From: JAPOXR01 sp965221935
Lineage (GTDB): Bacteria > Pseudomonadota > Alphaproteobacteria > Rhodobacterales > Rhodobacteraceae
DNA: 64,000 nucleotides
Direction: 5' to 3'
Assembly: GCA_965221935.1 (NCBI GenBank)
Contig: CBDCSZ010000035.1
Location: 1-64,000 of the forward strand
The position numbers and the translations under genes were made by a program. Below are positions 42,891 to 52,757 of the stretch, in pieces (positions within the stretch are counted from its first letter, which is position 1; every line of letters starts with the position of its first letter). The notes below the pieces were generated by a model, which was not told where the DNA came from, ran no database searches, and saw only the letters and a program-made list of their open reading frames with translations.

Positions 42891-43913
42891 TCAGTTCTTT
42901 TCCTGGTCAACCAGTTTGCCGGCCTTAATCCATGGCATCATGGAACGCAGTTTTTCCCCGACCTCTTCGATCTGGTGCGCGTCATTGATGCGCCGGGTCG
43001 CCTTGAAGGACGGCTGACCGACCGCGCACTCCTGCATCCATTGCGAGGTGAATCGGCCCGACTGGATATCTTTCAGAATCGCGCGCATCTTGCTCTTGGT
43101 GTCATCGTAGGGAAGAATCCGCGGTCCCGAGACGTATTCGCCATATTCGGCGGTGTTCGAAATCGAGTAGTTCATGTTAGCGATGCCGCCCTCATAAATC
43201 AGGTCGACGATGAGCTTGACCTCGTGCAAACATTCAAAATACGCCATTTCAGGCGCATAACCGGCTTCCACAAGCGTTTCAAAGCCGCATCGGATCAGCT
43301 CAACCATGCCGCCGCACAGAACCGCCTGTTCGCCGAACAGATCGGTTTCACACTCTTCCTTGAAGTCGGTCTCGATGATTCCTGAGCGTCCGCCGCCGAT
43401 CGCCGAACAGTACGAAAGCGCCACTTCGAGCGCCCGCCCGGTGGCATCCCGGTCCACGGCGACCAGGCAGGGCACACCGCCGCCCTTCAGGTATTCACCG
43501 CGCACCGTATGGCCAGGCCCCTTCGGAGCGATCATCACAACATCGACGCCCGGTTTCGGATCGATCAGCTTGAAGTGAATGTTCAGGCCATGGGCAAACG
43601 CGACCGCGGCTCCCTCGCGCAGATTGTCATGAATATGGGCGCGATAAGTCTGCGCCTGCAGTTCGTCAGGCATTGTGAACATGATGAGATCGCACCACGC
43701 CGCCGCTTCCGGAATCCCCATGACCCGCAGCCCGGCCGACCCGGCCTTGGCAGCCGAAGGCGATCCTTCACGCAGCGCCACAGCGACATTCCTGGCGCCT
43801 GAATCCTGTAGATTGAGGGCGTGGGCGTGACCCTGTGAGCCATAGCCCAAAATCGCAATCTTCATGTCCTTGACGAGATGAACGTCGCAGTCCTGATCGT
43901 AGTAAACGCGCAT
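42891..43913 (-). CDS. ilvC: Ketol-acid reductoisomerase, class I
   Basis: The second step of valine/isoleucine synthesis, NADPH- and Mg-dependent. 340 residues, the normal class I length. The nucleotide-binding loop is ILGYGSQGHAHALNL, followed by VVMIAPKGPGHTVRGEYLKG, and metal-binding residues are in ETDLFGEQAVLCGGMVELI and FECLHEVKLIVDLIYEGG. It starts at ATG 43,913 and is monocistronic here. Confidence 0.96.
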   Translation of the reverse strand: MRVYYDQDCDVHLVKDMKIAILGYGSQGHAHALNLQDSGARNVAVALREGSPSAAKAGSAGLRVMGIPEAAAWCDLIMFTMPDELQAQTYRAHIHDNLREGAAVAFAHGLNIHFKLIDPKPGVDVVMIAPKGPGHTVRGEYLKGGGVPCLVAVDRDATGRALEVALSYCSAIGGGRSGIIETDFKEECETDLFGEQAVLCGGMVELIRCGFETLVEAGYAPEMAYFECLHEVKLIVDLIYEGGIANMNYSISNTAEYGEYVSGPRILPYDDTKSKMRAILKDIQSGRFTSQWMQECAVGQPSFKATRRINDAHQIEEVGEKLRSMMPWIKAGKLVDQEKN

Positions 43914-43990
43914 GTGTTTCTCCAGAAAATACCGATGCTGTCCGGCGGCGCCGGAGGGGAATCAGGCTATTAAGGACTTTTGCCGCCGAT

Positions 43991-45214
43991 TCAAACCCGG
44001 CGGAAAACTCCGCACTCCGGTTCATGTCCCATTGCCAACCGCATGACACCGCGCCGAAACGCCGGCGCCGCCTGAATGGCCGCGAGGCCGCGGCGGCGCA
44101 GTTTTCCGATCGCTGCGGGTCTGGCCATCGAAGCGAAATTCAATGCCATGACACCCGCGGAGCGGGCAGCGGCTTGCTTTTGCCGCGCGCGGCTGTACCG
44201 CTTCAGCGCTTCGCTTGCGCCCAGCAGGCTGCGGTCGTTTCCGAAAATCTCCAGCAGCGCGGCAATGTCCGCTATGGCCATGTTCAGACCCTGTGCCCCG
44301 ATGGGAGGCACCGCATGCGCCGCTTCGCCGATCAATGCCAGCCGGTCGGCGGCAAACCGCGTTGCGAGCAGGCAGGTCACCGGCCACAGTCTCCGCGGTC
44401 CGGCAAGCGCCAGTCTGCCGCCAAGCCCGCGTGTTCGTTCATCGATTGCCTGGTTGAATTCCGCTTCGCCCATTACGGCAAACCGTTCCGCGCGCGCGCC
44501 CGATTCCATCCAAACCGCCGAGGAGGCCGGCTTGCCGTCGATGTCTGCGATCGGCACCAGTGTGAAAGGGCCGCCGGAATCGTGGATTTCGAGCGTCAGA
44601 TTGCCGTGCGGCCGGTCATGGGTCACATCGAAACTCATTGCTTTCTGTCCCAGACCAAATCGGATGACACCGATTCCCGCTTTCGACCTGAGCGCAGATT
44701 CGCGCCCGTCAGCGGCCACGACCAGCTTGGCACAGATCCTTGCGCCGCTTCCCAGCGTGACCGCTGGCTCCGAAAGCCGCGGCAGCATGGAACAGACGCC
44801 TTCTCCAATTCGCAGCTCGACATTCGGCATCGTGGCCAGTGACTGCCCCAGCGCCGCCTTCAGCATTCTGTTGGGAACCGCATAGCCAAAAACTGGCTCG
44901 TCAATCATTTCCGACCGGAATTCATACTTCTGATGACCGGCGGCACGATCCTTTGGGATATCGGCGACACACATCGCCGAAAGCGGCATTGCGTCGCCTT
45001 CGATCAACTCCCACAGCCCGGCATCGCTAAGAGTTTCGCACGAAGGCCCAAGAAATGCGGTCACCCGATTGTCTTCGGCCGGAGCACCCTTTGCGGCCCG
45101 CGGGTCACAGCACAAAACATCATAGCCGCGCTTCCCGAACGAAGCCGCCGCGATCAGTCCGGCTAGCCCTCCTCCGGCGACAACGATATCAAAATGCCGC
45201 AATTCCGCCTTCAT
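43991..45214 (-). CDS. UbiH/UbiF-type FAD-dependent hydroxylase
   Basis: Probably a ubiquinone-ring hydroxylase. Starting from MKAELRHFD (45,214) the protein has 407 residues. The FAD-binding GxGxxG is FDIVVAGGGLAGLIAAASFG, the middle motif is VVAADGRESALRSKAG and the second FAD motif is RLALIGEAAHAVPPIGAQGL, with Glu where GD is more common. Which ring position it hydroxylates cannot be told. It lies 36 bases downstream of glmM in the same direction. Confidence 0.88.
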   Translation of the reverse strand: MKAELRHFDIVVAGGGLAGLIAAASFGKRGYDVLCCDPRAAKGAPAEDNRVTAFLGPSCETLSDAGLWELIEGDAMPLSAMCVADIPKDRAAGHQKYEFRSEMIDEPVFGYAVPNRMLKAALGQSLATMPNVELRIGEGVCSMLPRLSEPAVTLGSGARICAKLVVAADGRESALRSKAGIGVIRFGLGQKAMSFDVTHDRPHGNLTLEIHDSGGPFTLVPIADIDGKPASSAVWMESGARAERFAVMGEAEFNQAIDERTRGLGGRLALAGPRRLWPVTCLLATRFAADRLALIGEAAHAVPPIGAQGLNMAIADIAALLEIFGNDRSLLGASEALKRYSRARQKQAAARSAGVMALNFASMARPAAIGKLRRRGLAAIQAAPAFRRGVMRLAMGHEPECGVFRRV

Positions 45215-45250
45215 TCCCGCGTGGCTCCGCCGCCGGGGGCGGCAATACAT

Positions 45251-46606
45251 TCATGCCGCGGCTGCGATTGCCGCCACAACCTCGTCCGCCGCCGCCTTCA
45301 TCTCAGCTTCACTGTCGCTTTCGGCCATCACGCGGACAACCGATTCCGTGCCTGAAACCCTTACGACGAGGCGACCGTTCCCCTTGAGGCGGGACTCGGA
45401 TTGCCGCATCGCTTTGCGCACCCTTTCATCGTCAAGCGGCTGGCGCTCCTTGCGAAACGGCACATTTACGGTCGTCTGGGGTAATGGCTCAAACGCCGTG
45501 GCCAATAAGCTGGCTGATTTCCGGGATTCCACAAGCGCCGCAAGGACCTGCAGTCCGGCGACAAGCCCGTCGCCTGTGGTGGCATAGTCGGGCATGACGA
45601 TGTGCCCAGACTGTTCGCCGCCAAGATTGTAACCGCCGTCGCGCATCGCCGCCATGACATGCCGGTCGCCGACGGGAGTGCGTTTCACCGCGATTCCCTT
45701 GAGCTGGAGATGTCTCTCCATCCCGAGATTCGACATAATCGTTGCGACCACCGTATTTTTAGCAAGGACACCGGAAGCTGACCACCGTTCCGCCAGAAGC
45801 GCCAGCACCTGATCCCCATTCACTGTTCGGCCATTCTCATCGATAATCGTGACCCTGTCAGCATCGCCGTCAAGGCAAATCCCCACATCGGCCTGCGTCT
45901 CCAGCACCTTGTCCGCCGCTTGCCGGGTGCTGGTTGACCCACAGTCTGCATTGATATTGAACCCGTCAGGGTCAACAGCAACCGGCACAACTTCAGCGCC
46001 CAGTTCCCACAGGACATCCGGGGCGGCCCGGTATGCCGCGCCGTTGGCGCAATCGACGACAATGCGCAGCCCATTCAAACGGAGATGTTTCGGAAAGGTC
46101 GCCTTAACAAACTCAACGTAGCGGCCGAGACCGTGATCGATGCGGCTCGCACGGCCGATGTCAGCGACCTGTGCAGTTACGATTTTGTTGTCCCGCAGCG
46201 TGTGTTCGATCGCTTCTTCAGCGGCTTCGGTCAACTTGAATCCGTCGGGGCCAAAAAACTTGATGCCGTTGTCAAAATAAGGATTGTGCGAAGCTGAAAT
46301 CATGATGCCAAAATCCGCGCGCATGGATCGGGTCAGCAGCCCGACGGCCGGCGTTGGAATGGGACCGAGCAGCAAAACATTCATTCCGGTCGCGGTTAAG
46401 CCGGCTGTGAGGGCATTCTCCAGCATGTAGCCGGACCGGCGCGTATCTTTGCCAATCACAACCCGGTGCCTGTTGGATCGGTCGCGGCGAAAATAGTTTC
46501 CCGCGGCCATGCCGATCTTGAGCGCGCCATCGGCGGTCATGGGGTGCGCATTCGCTTTGCCGCGGATTCCGTCGGTGCCAAAACGGATTTCTTCGCTGAC
46601 TGACAT
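45251..46606 (-). CDS. glmM: Phosphoglucosamine mutase
   Basis: Converts glucosamine-6-phosphate to the 1-phosphate for cell-wall precursors. Taking MSVSEEIRFGTDGIRG (46,606) as start, the protein has 451 residues. The phosphoserine loop is MISASHNPYFDNGIKFFG, the metal-binding loop ICLDGDADRVTIIDENG, the sugar-binding loop GGEQSGHIV and the phosphate-binding tail RLVVRVSGTESVVRVMAE. All motifs are intact. Confidence 0.95.
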   Translation of the reverse strand: MSVSEEIRFGTDGIRGKANAHPMTADGALKIGMAAGNYFRRDRSNRHRVVIGKDTRRSGYMLENALTAGLTATGMNVLLLGPIPTPAVGLLTRSMRADFGIMISASHNPYFDNGIKFFGPDGFKLTEAAEEAIEHTLRDNKIVTAQVADIGRASRIDHGLGRYVEFVKATFPKHLRLNGLRIVVDCANGAAYRAAPDVLWELGAEVVPVAVDPDGFNINADCGSTSTRQAADKVLETQADVGICLDGDADRVTIIDENGRTVNGDQVLALLAERWSASGVLAKNTVVATIMSNLGMERHLQLKGIAVKRTPVGDRHVMAAMRDGGYNLGGEQSGHIVMPDYATTGDGLVAGLQVLAALVESRKSASLLATAFEPLPQTTVNVPFRKERQPLDDERVRKAMRQSESRLKGNGRLVVRVSGTESVVRVMAESDSEAEMKAAADEVVAAIAAAA

Positions 46607-46717
46607 TGCCTGAACCATCACTGCGTGCGATAGGCGGACCGTTTACACCCGGGCCCTGCCTCATTGGTTCGACCTTTAGCTGAATTCCGCCGCCGTGCAA
46701 AACAGAAAACCGGCCGG

Positions 46718-47569
46718 TCAGCGAACCTCCCGGTAGAACACATGGCGCCCGATATTCGCAGTCCTGTGAAGTTCAGATGCCCATGACGGGCGCACGTCAA
46801 CGGTGTGAAAATGCGTCGCGCCGTTGGTCAGTGTTAACTGTTTTCCACGATAAATCTCGCGCGCCAGAATCTTGATTTCGTGATAAGTGTCCTTCTCGCG
46901 AATGATCTCCGCCTTGCCGTCGCAGTTATAGGAGAACTGGCATTGGTTCAGCCTCTCAACACCTTGTGCAATGACTTCGCAGACGGTTCTGGGATACAAT
47001 TCAGACGCGACGCGATTCAGAATTGTCTCCGCGACGGCATATCTGCCGGCGGTGCTTTCGCCTCTCGCTTCGAAATAAATCGCTTGCGCGAGGCATTCGA
47101 GTTCCCGCACATAAGACGGGCGTCGCTTGGGTCTCGCAATCTTCAGCGGTATGTTCCAAAATGAGGACTCTCGAGCTTCATCGCTCAGCCGCAATCCAGG
47201 CATGAATTGAGCGGAATTCCAGTCTGAATTGTGAGCAGCCGTCGACGTCTCTGGAACCCGGCGCCGCTTTGGACGCAATAAATCGACTGCGACGGCCGAA
47301 TAACGCCTCTGCACGCCACCCCCATCCATAACCGGGGATTCCATGCCCGGGCGCCGCATCGGTTTCTTTCTGGGAAATGAATTGGCCACTGTTCGGGAGT
47401 CCGGTCGGAGCACGGGGCGGGCAATACCTTCAGTCACACCCAGAAATACCGTTGAAGCGGCCGATCCCGAAAATTCGGACGCGCCGCTCCCCTGCACCAT
47501 TGCGGCAGACACAGCCGAGGCAGCGACAACCAATGCTACCACGGCCAGCCTGCACTCACTCTGTCTCAC
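46718..47569 (-). CDS. SleB-like cell wall hydrolase
   Basis: An exported protein of 283 residues with an N-terminal hydrophobic segment (LAVVALVVAASAVSAAMVQG). The C-terminal domain (residues about 155-283) is of the SleB hydrolase type: LECLAQAIYFEARGES with the catalytic Glu, YAVAETILNRV, YPRTVCEVIAQG, CQFSYNCDGK, and THFHTVDVRPSWASELHRTA. The middle region is basic and low in structure. It probably cleaves peptidoglycan in the periplasm. Confidence 0.88.
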   Translation of the reverse strand: MRQSECRLAVVALVVAASAVSAAMVQGSGASEFSGSAASTVFLGVTEGIARPVLRPDSRTVANSFPRKKPMRRPGMESPVMDGGGVQRRYSAVAVDLLRPKRRRVPETSTAAHNSDWNSAQFMPGLRLSDEARESSFWNIPLKIARPKRRPSYVRELECLAQAIYFEARGESTAGRYAVAETILNRVASELYPRTVCEVIAQGVERLNQCQFSYNCDGKAEIIREKDTYHEIKILAREIYRGKQLTLTNGATHFHTVDVRPSWASELHRTANIGRHVFYREVR

Positions 47570-48038
47570 GTCACCACTCTAGATATTGTTGCGCCTTAGT
47601 CAGCCTCTGGACGCCATACACCATTGTCATTTGCCCGAGATGTCTCGTCGGCCGAAGGGCAGCGCCCAAACCGGTTCGGCAGCCCGACAGTCAGGCTCAG
47701 AAAACACACCTTCGACTAAACTGTTGGCCCGCAATGTCCATTGCGGCTGTTTACAGGAAATTATCGCCATTCGTCAACCAGTTGTGCCCGTTTGGAACTT
47801 TTCGGCACGATGACTTGTAAGTCGGGGCATTCATTCGGCGTTTGATCGCAACGGTTCCGTGCGTCCGGCGTGGCCGGTCATCGCTTTCAGTTTCACCCAA
47901 GGTTCATTGAAAAAAGCGGCTTCCGCTCAAACCTCCGCAGGCTTCGGCCGACGCTGCCGGGATCTCTCATGCGCGGCGAAACGGAAGGCTTCGGGCAACA
48001 AAACACTTGGGGCAACAAAGCGCCTGCAGAATTCGCCC
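47570..48038. other. Intergenic region without a recognised gene
   Basis: About 470 bases upstream of the SleB-like gene and downstream of the dikinase gene. The base composition is lower in GC than the neighbours. Open frames on the plus strand run on into the antisense of the dikinase gene and have no conserved motif. A promoter for the hydrolase gene is expected near 47,590-47,650. Confidence 0.5.
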
Positions 48039-50573
48039 TCACGACACTTCGTTTTGTTCGATTGCGCATTGCGCGGCGGCCAGCCGCGCAATCGGAACTC
48101 TGTACGGCGAACACGACACATAGTTGAATCCGATGCGGCGGCAGAATCCGATGCTCTTCGGATCGCCGCCGTGCTCACCGCAGATCGAAAGTGTCAACTG
48201 CTCTTTCATCTGCCGCCCGCGGCTGGCCGCCACCTCCAGCAACTCGCCAACGCCTTCAATGTCGAGAGTTCCAAACGGATCGTTCTGGTAGACACCCTGG
48301 GCAATATATTCGTCGATAAAACGCTGCGAATCGTCACGGCTCAGCCCGTAAGTCATCTGCGTCAAATCATTCGTTCCAAAACTCAGAAAGTCGGAGTTCT
48401 TTGCCAAATCGCCGGCCCGCAGCGCCGCCCTCGGCGTTTCCACCATCACGCCGAGCTTGAACTGGAAGTCGGTTTGGCTCTTTTCGCGCACCATTGCCGC
48501 GACCCGGTCAACATAATCCCTGACCAGGTCGACTTCCCGGTTTGCGGAAACCAACGGGATCATGATTTCCGGAACCGGATCCAAGCCACAGCGTTTGACC
48601 TCCACCGCCGCTTCAAAAATCGCCCGCGCCTGCATTTCGTAGATTTCAGGCATGACGACTCCGACACGCACACCGCGCATTCCAAGCATCGGATTGAATT
48701 CTTTCAAATCATCCGCGCGCTGTGTGACATGTTTGAGATCCTGCCGCAGCGCTTCGGCCAGCCGTTCCAACTGCTCACGGCCGCGCGGCAGGAATTCATG
48801 CAGCGGCGGGTCAAACAGCCGGATGCAGACGGGCCGGCCGGGCATGGCGCGAAACAGCTCGGTAAAATCGCTCGTCTGCATCTTGATGAGCTTGCGCAGG
48901 ACCTCTTTGCGCTCGCCCGCAGATTCCGCAAACAGCATCCGGCGCATGACCGCCAGCCGCGACTCCTCAAAAAACATATGCTCTGTCCGGCACAGCCCTA
49001 TGCCGTCGGCCTTGAATTTCAGCGCGGCTTTGACTTCGTCACTGGTGTCAGCGTTGGCCCGGACTCCGATGTCCCTGGCCTCGTCGGCCCAGGACAGAAA
49101 TGTTTCAAAGAATTCATTGAGGGACGGCTCGACAAGACCGGCGCTGCCCTGCAGCACTTTGCCTGTTGTGCCGTCAACCGTGATCACATCGCCTTCATGC
49201 AGCCTAAAGCCGTCCCGGGCGATCAGAATCCGGTCTTCGGACTGCGTCTCTGTCGAACAGTTCGCGATGTGGATTTCAGAAGCTCCCACCACACAGGGAA
49301 CACCCAGACCGCGGGCGACCACCGCCGCGTGGCTTGTCAGCCCGCCCCTTCCCGTCAGCACGCCCTGTGCGGTGTGCATTCCCCTGAAATCTTCCGGGCC
49401 GGTTTCCGCCCGCACCAGGATGCAGTCATTTCCAGCCGCCAAAAACCGCTCGGCGGCGCGGGACGAAAAAGCGATCACTCCCGTCGCGGCCCCCGGACTC
49501 GCGGGAATGCCGCGGGCAATCACCGTATTCTGGGTATCCGGCTTCATCTGCGGGTGCAGCACCTTCGCCAAACTGGCAGCTTCGACCCGGCGCAGCGCGT
49601 CATTCTTGGTGATCAAACCGTCTTCGGTCAATTCCACTGCAATCCTGATCGCCGCCGGGACTGACCGCGGCGCAGGCTCGGAGTCCAACAGCCAAAGGCC
49701 GCGCCCGTCAAAAGCGAATTCTATCTGCTGGGGATCGACAAGCCGGGACCGCAGTTCGTCCAAGAGCGCGGAGAGTTCTGCCGACTTGTGCGGCAAATAC
49801 TCGCGGATTGGATCCTCGCCGCCGCAATAAACCGGCTTCCCGTCTCGGAAAATCCGCAATTGCCCTGATTCTTGCCGCGCTCCGGACTCCCAGTTCACCG
49901 AAGCGACCTTACCCAGGCCGCAACCGTCGCCGCGGTAGCCGTCAGCCATGCTCTGCAGGACCAAACCAAGTCCCAGATTGTCTGGCGCGCTTTGAACCGC
50001 GCGCAGCGCAACGCTTTCCGGGCTGTTCCATTTCCGCGCCATGAAAGCGCAGACTTCAGCGAGTTGAACCATCGTGTCCTGCGGAAACGGCACTCCAGTT
50101 TCCTGCCGGTAGAGATCCAGCAATACCTTCAGTCTGACTTCAGGATCCCTTGTTTTGTCGGCTGCGGCAAACCGGGCCGACGGCAGCTTTGCCACTGCAA
50201 GCGCGTATGTCTCGACAAAATCCCCATAGATCGTCTGCGCCACTTCCATGCCCACGGATTCGGCAATCACCCGGAGCGTTGAATCCGACATGCCGATGTT
50301 GAAAAACGCGCTGACGCCGTTCCAGGAGTGCTGCGCAGGACTCGGGCGAACGGCAAGAAGCTCATGCGGCCCGAATGCGGCCGCAGCCGTTTCCAGACTC
50401 TTCCGGTTGTCGACAGTCAGACCGGCGACAACGTCCGAGGATATCGCGACCGCCTTTGGATTCGGGAAGCCAAACGATGCCAGCTTTTCCAGCCTTTCAG
50501 CCCGCCAGCCGAATTTGCCGCTTTGCAGCACGGCGCCTCTTCCGATAATCCCTATTTCCGGAGTGACTGTCAC
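48039..50573 (-). CDS. Pyruvate phosphate dikinase-like protein with divergent ATP-grasp domain
   Basis: 844 residues if it begins at GTG 50,573 (VTVTPEIGIIGRG). The phosphohistidine domain (LTGRGGLTSHAAVVARGLGV) and the C-terminal PEP/pyruvate barrel (GIGLCRTEHMFFEESRLAVM, VMVETPRAALRAGDLAKNSD, FLSFGTNDLTQMTYGLSRDD, SICGEHGGDP) are well preserved. The N-terminal nucleotide-binding domain is not: the usual RSGA...SMPGMMDT motif reads AVRPSPAQHSWNGVSAFFNI, and the motif that normally ends in LQTR reads LWLLDSEPAPRS. The protein may have lost ATP binding or uses another donor. The gene follows glyS, as in many Rhodobacterales. Confidence 0.85.
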   Translation of the reverse strand: MTVTPEIGIIGRGAVLQSGKFGWRAERLEKLASFGFPNPKAVAISSDVVAGLTVDNRKSLETAAAAFGPHELLAVRPSPAQHSWNGVSAFFNIGMSDSTLRVIAESVGMEVAQTIYGDFVETYALAVAKLPSARFAAADKTRDPEVRLKVLLDLYRQETGVPFPQDTMVQLAEVCAFMARKWNSPESVALRAVQSAPDNLGLGLVLQSMADGYRGDGCGLGKVASVNWESGARQESGQLRIFRDGKPVYCGGEDPIREYLPHKSAELSALLDELRSRLVDPQQIEFAFDGRGLWLLDSEPAPRSVPAAIRIAVELTEDGLITKNDALRRVEAASLAKVLHPQMKPDTQNTVIARGIPASPGAATGVIAFSSRAAERFLAAGNDCILVRAETGPEDFRGMHTAQGVLTGRGGLTSHAAVVARGLGVPCVVGASEIHIANCSTETQSEDRILIARDGFRLHEGDVITVDGTTGKVLQGSAGLVEPSLNEFFETFLSWADEARDIGVRANADTSDEVKAALKFKADGIGLCRTEHMFFEESRLAVMRRMLFAESAGERKEVLRKLIKMQTSDFTELFRAMPGRPVCIRLFDPPLHEFLPRGREQLERLAEALRQDLKHVTQRADDLKEFNPMLGMRGVRVGVVMPEIYEMQARAIFEAAVEVKRCGLDPVPEIMIPLVSANREVDLVRDYVDRVAAMVREKSQTDFQFKLGVMVETPRAALRAGDLAKNSDFLSFGTNDLTQMTYGLSRDDSQRFIDEYIAQGVYQNDPFGTLDIEGVGELLEVAASRGRQMKEQLTLSICGEHGGDPKSIGFCRRIGFNYVSCSPYRVPIARLAAAQCAIEQNEVS

Positions 50574-50662
50574 TGGCCGCCTTTCCACACAGGTTCTCTG
50601 CAATGCAGCATACTTGCCAAATCTGTGCAAGGCTCCGTCCGCATGGACGGACGGCGGCCAAT

Positions 50663-52744
50663 TCAGTGTTCGATCAGCGTCAGGTCAGCTATGCGTCCCG
50701 CCACATCGCGAAATGCGGCGAGCAGTCCAAGTCTGTTTCCCCGCAGCCGCTGGTCATCGACATTCACCCGCACCTCTTCGAAGAAGCGGTCGATCGGCTC
50801 GGAAAGATCCGCCATCGTCTCCATGGCGGATTTGAGGTCTTCACTTTCGAGATCCCTGTCAATCTGGCTGTTTGCGGCTTCCAGGGCTGAGAACAGCTGC
50901 CTTTCCGCGTCCAGCCGGGCCAGCGCGGAGGCCGGCCGGCCGAACGCGGCCTCCTTGCCGCACTCCGCCTCGACAATGTTGTTGGCGCGGCGAAAACCAT
51001 GAAGCAGTCTTGCGCCCGCGTCGGTGCCGAGAATGTCCGTCAGAGCTTCGGCCCGGCGCACCAAAAGTGTCAGATCGTCAGAATCATTCATCGCGACGCA
51101 GGCGGCGACAACATCGTGCCGCATGTGCGCCCGCAAACGCACCGTCAGCCGTTCATGGATGAATGCGATGATGGCATTTGCGGCATCTTCTGACCGTTTT
51201 TCGGCATCGTATTGCCGGCATGCCTGCGCGATGAGAGGCCACATCGGGAACCGCAATCCGTTCTGGCAAACCAGATCCACAATGCCCGTCGCCGCGCGCC
51301 GGAGCGCAAATGGATCTTTCGATCCCGTCGGCGCCCCATCAATGCTGAAGAATCCGGCCAGCTGATCGATTCTGTCGGCGATCCCCACTGCGACCGAGAT
51401 GCCTGCTGACGGAATCGTGTCGTCCGGGCCGGAAGGGAGGTACTGATCGGCGCAGGCCGCCGCGCAGCGGTCTTCCATGCCGAGTTCGGCGGCGAAATAG
51501 CTGCCGATGATTCCCTGCAGTTCTGGGAATTCGCCCACCGTCTCAGACACCAGGTCAATTTTCGAGATCCTTGCCGCCGCCGCCGCCGCCGCCGGATCGA
51601 TTCCGAGTTCCGCAGCAATTGCCGCGGCAAGCGAAGCCAGCCGCTCAACCCGCGCCCCGAGACTGCCAAGACGGTTGTGGAAACTGATCGTGCCGAGTTC
51701 CGAGAGCATATCTTCGACGCCGCCCGGGCTGCGGATGCGTCTCAGATCATTGGCCCAGACAAACTCCGCATCTTCAAGCCGGGCAGTCAGCACAAGCCTG
51801 TTGCCCTCAAGAACGATCTGGTCGCCATCGTCAGATTTTCGGTTCGAAACGACGATGAAATGAGTGATTTGCTTGGTTTTTTGGTCACGGCCGGCCATAT
51901 ATCTTTGGTGCGTCCGCATGGTCGTGACCAAGATTTCCTCCGGCAGACTCAGAAATCGCTCCTCGATTTTCCCGATCAATGGAACCGGCCACTCCACGAG
52001 GCCCGCGATCTCGGCACAGAGTTCTGGATCGTCAACCAATTCAAGCCCGTGCCGGCCCGCCGTCTCGCGAGCCATTCTCAATATCGATGTCTCCCGTTCG
52101 TCCGGGTCGAGGATCACGAAACGTTCGCGCAGTTTGTTTTGATAATCGCAAAACGACGCAACGGAAAACCGGGCAGGACACATAGCAGAATTGCCGCATG
52201 TCGTGTCCCCTGCGGCAACGCCGCCCACAGAAAAGTCCAGAACGCGGATTGCGCCGTCCTCGGCCAAAATGGCCAAGATCGACCGGAGCGGCCGCACCCA
52301 CCGGAACGTGCCGCTGCCCCAACGCATGGACTTTGACCATCGGAAAGCCTCCAGAACCTCGGGGATGGCTTTGTTGAGGACATCGCAGAGCGGTTGTCCG
52401 GGTGTCTTGATAACGGCAAAATAGAATTCACCTTTCGGTTCTTTTCGAAGCTCCAACTCGTGGACGGAGATCCCGGCGGAACGCGCAAATCCGCTGATTG
52501 CCTTTTCCGGCGCGCCGGAGCGGGGACCGCGGCGCGCAGTCACCGCGGCAGGGCTTTCTGAAGACAGACCTGCGATGCTGACCGAGACCCGCCGAGGCGT
52601 GACATGGACAGCGGCGTCCGCTTCCCATTTCAACCCAATTTCTGTCAGTTTTTCAGTCAGTTGTCGCAAGATACCGCGAGCAGCTGACCGCTGCATGCGG
52701 GCGGGGATTTCTTCGGAAAACAATTCCAGCAATAGATCGGGCAT
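50663..52744 (-). CDS. glyS: Glycyl-tRNA synthetase beta subunit
   Basis: 693 residues, normal for the alpha2beta2 bacterial enzyme. LLLELFSEEIPARMQRSAAR is the N-terminal signature, TMRTHQRYMAGRDQ and HNRLGSLGARVERLASLAAA are internal ones, and the HD-like region YFAAELGMEDRCAAACADQY and the anticodon-binding C-terminal part (RRAEALTDILGTDAG, VRVNVDDQRLRGNRLGLLAA) are present. It is transcribed with glyQ and the small gene between them. Confidence 0.96.
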   Translation of the reverse strand: MPDLLLELFSEEIPARMQRSAARGILRQLTEKLTEIGLKWEADAAVHVTPRRVSVSIAGLSSESPAAVTARRGPRSGAPEKAISGFARSAGISVHELELRKEPKGEFYFAVIKTPGQPLCDVLNKAIPEVLEAFRWSKSMRWGSGTFRWVRPLRSILAILAEDGAIRVLDFSVGGVAAGDTTCGNSAMCPARFSVASFCDYQNKLRERFVILDPDERETSILRMARETAGRHGLELVDDPELCAEIAGLVEWPVPLIGKIEERFLSLPEEILVTTMRTHQRYMAGRDQKTKQITHFIVVSNRKSDDGDQIVLEGNRLVLTARLEDAEFVWANDLRRIRSPGGVEDMLSELGTISFHNRLGSLGARVERLASLAAAIAAELGIDPAAAAAAARISKIDLVSETVGEFPELQGIIGSYFAAELGMEDRCAAACADQYLPSGPDDTIPSAGISVAVGIADRIDQLAGFFSIDGAPTGSKDPFALRRAATGIVDLVCQNGLRFPMWPLIAQACRQYDAEKRSEDAANAIIAFIHERLTVRLRAHMRHDVVAACVAMNDSDDLTLLVRRAEALTDILGTDAGARLLHGFRRANNIVEAECGKEAAFGRPASALARLDAERQLFSALEAANSQIDRDLESEDLKSAMETMADLSEPIDRFFEEVRVNVDDQRLRGNRLGLLAAFRDVAGRIADLTLIEH

Positions 52745-52757
52745 TGGTCGTATCGTT

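Noticed and set aside
47859..49664. Plus-strand open frame of 601 codons
   Set aside because: It is antisense to the dikinase gene and has no recognisable motif.
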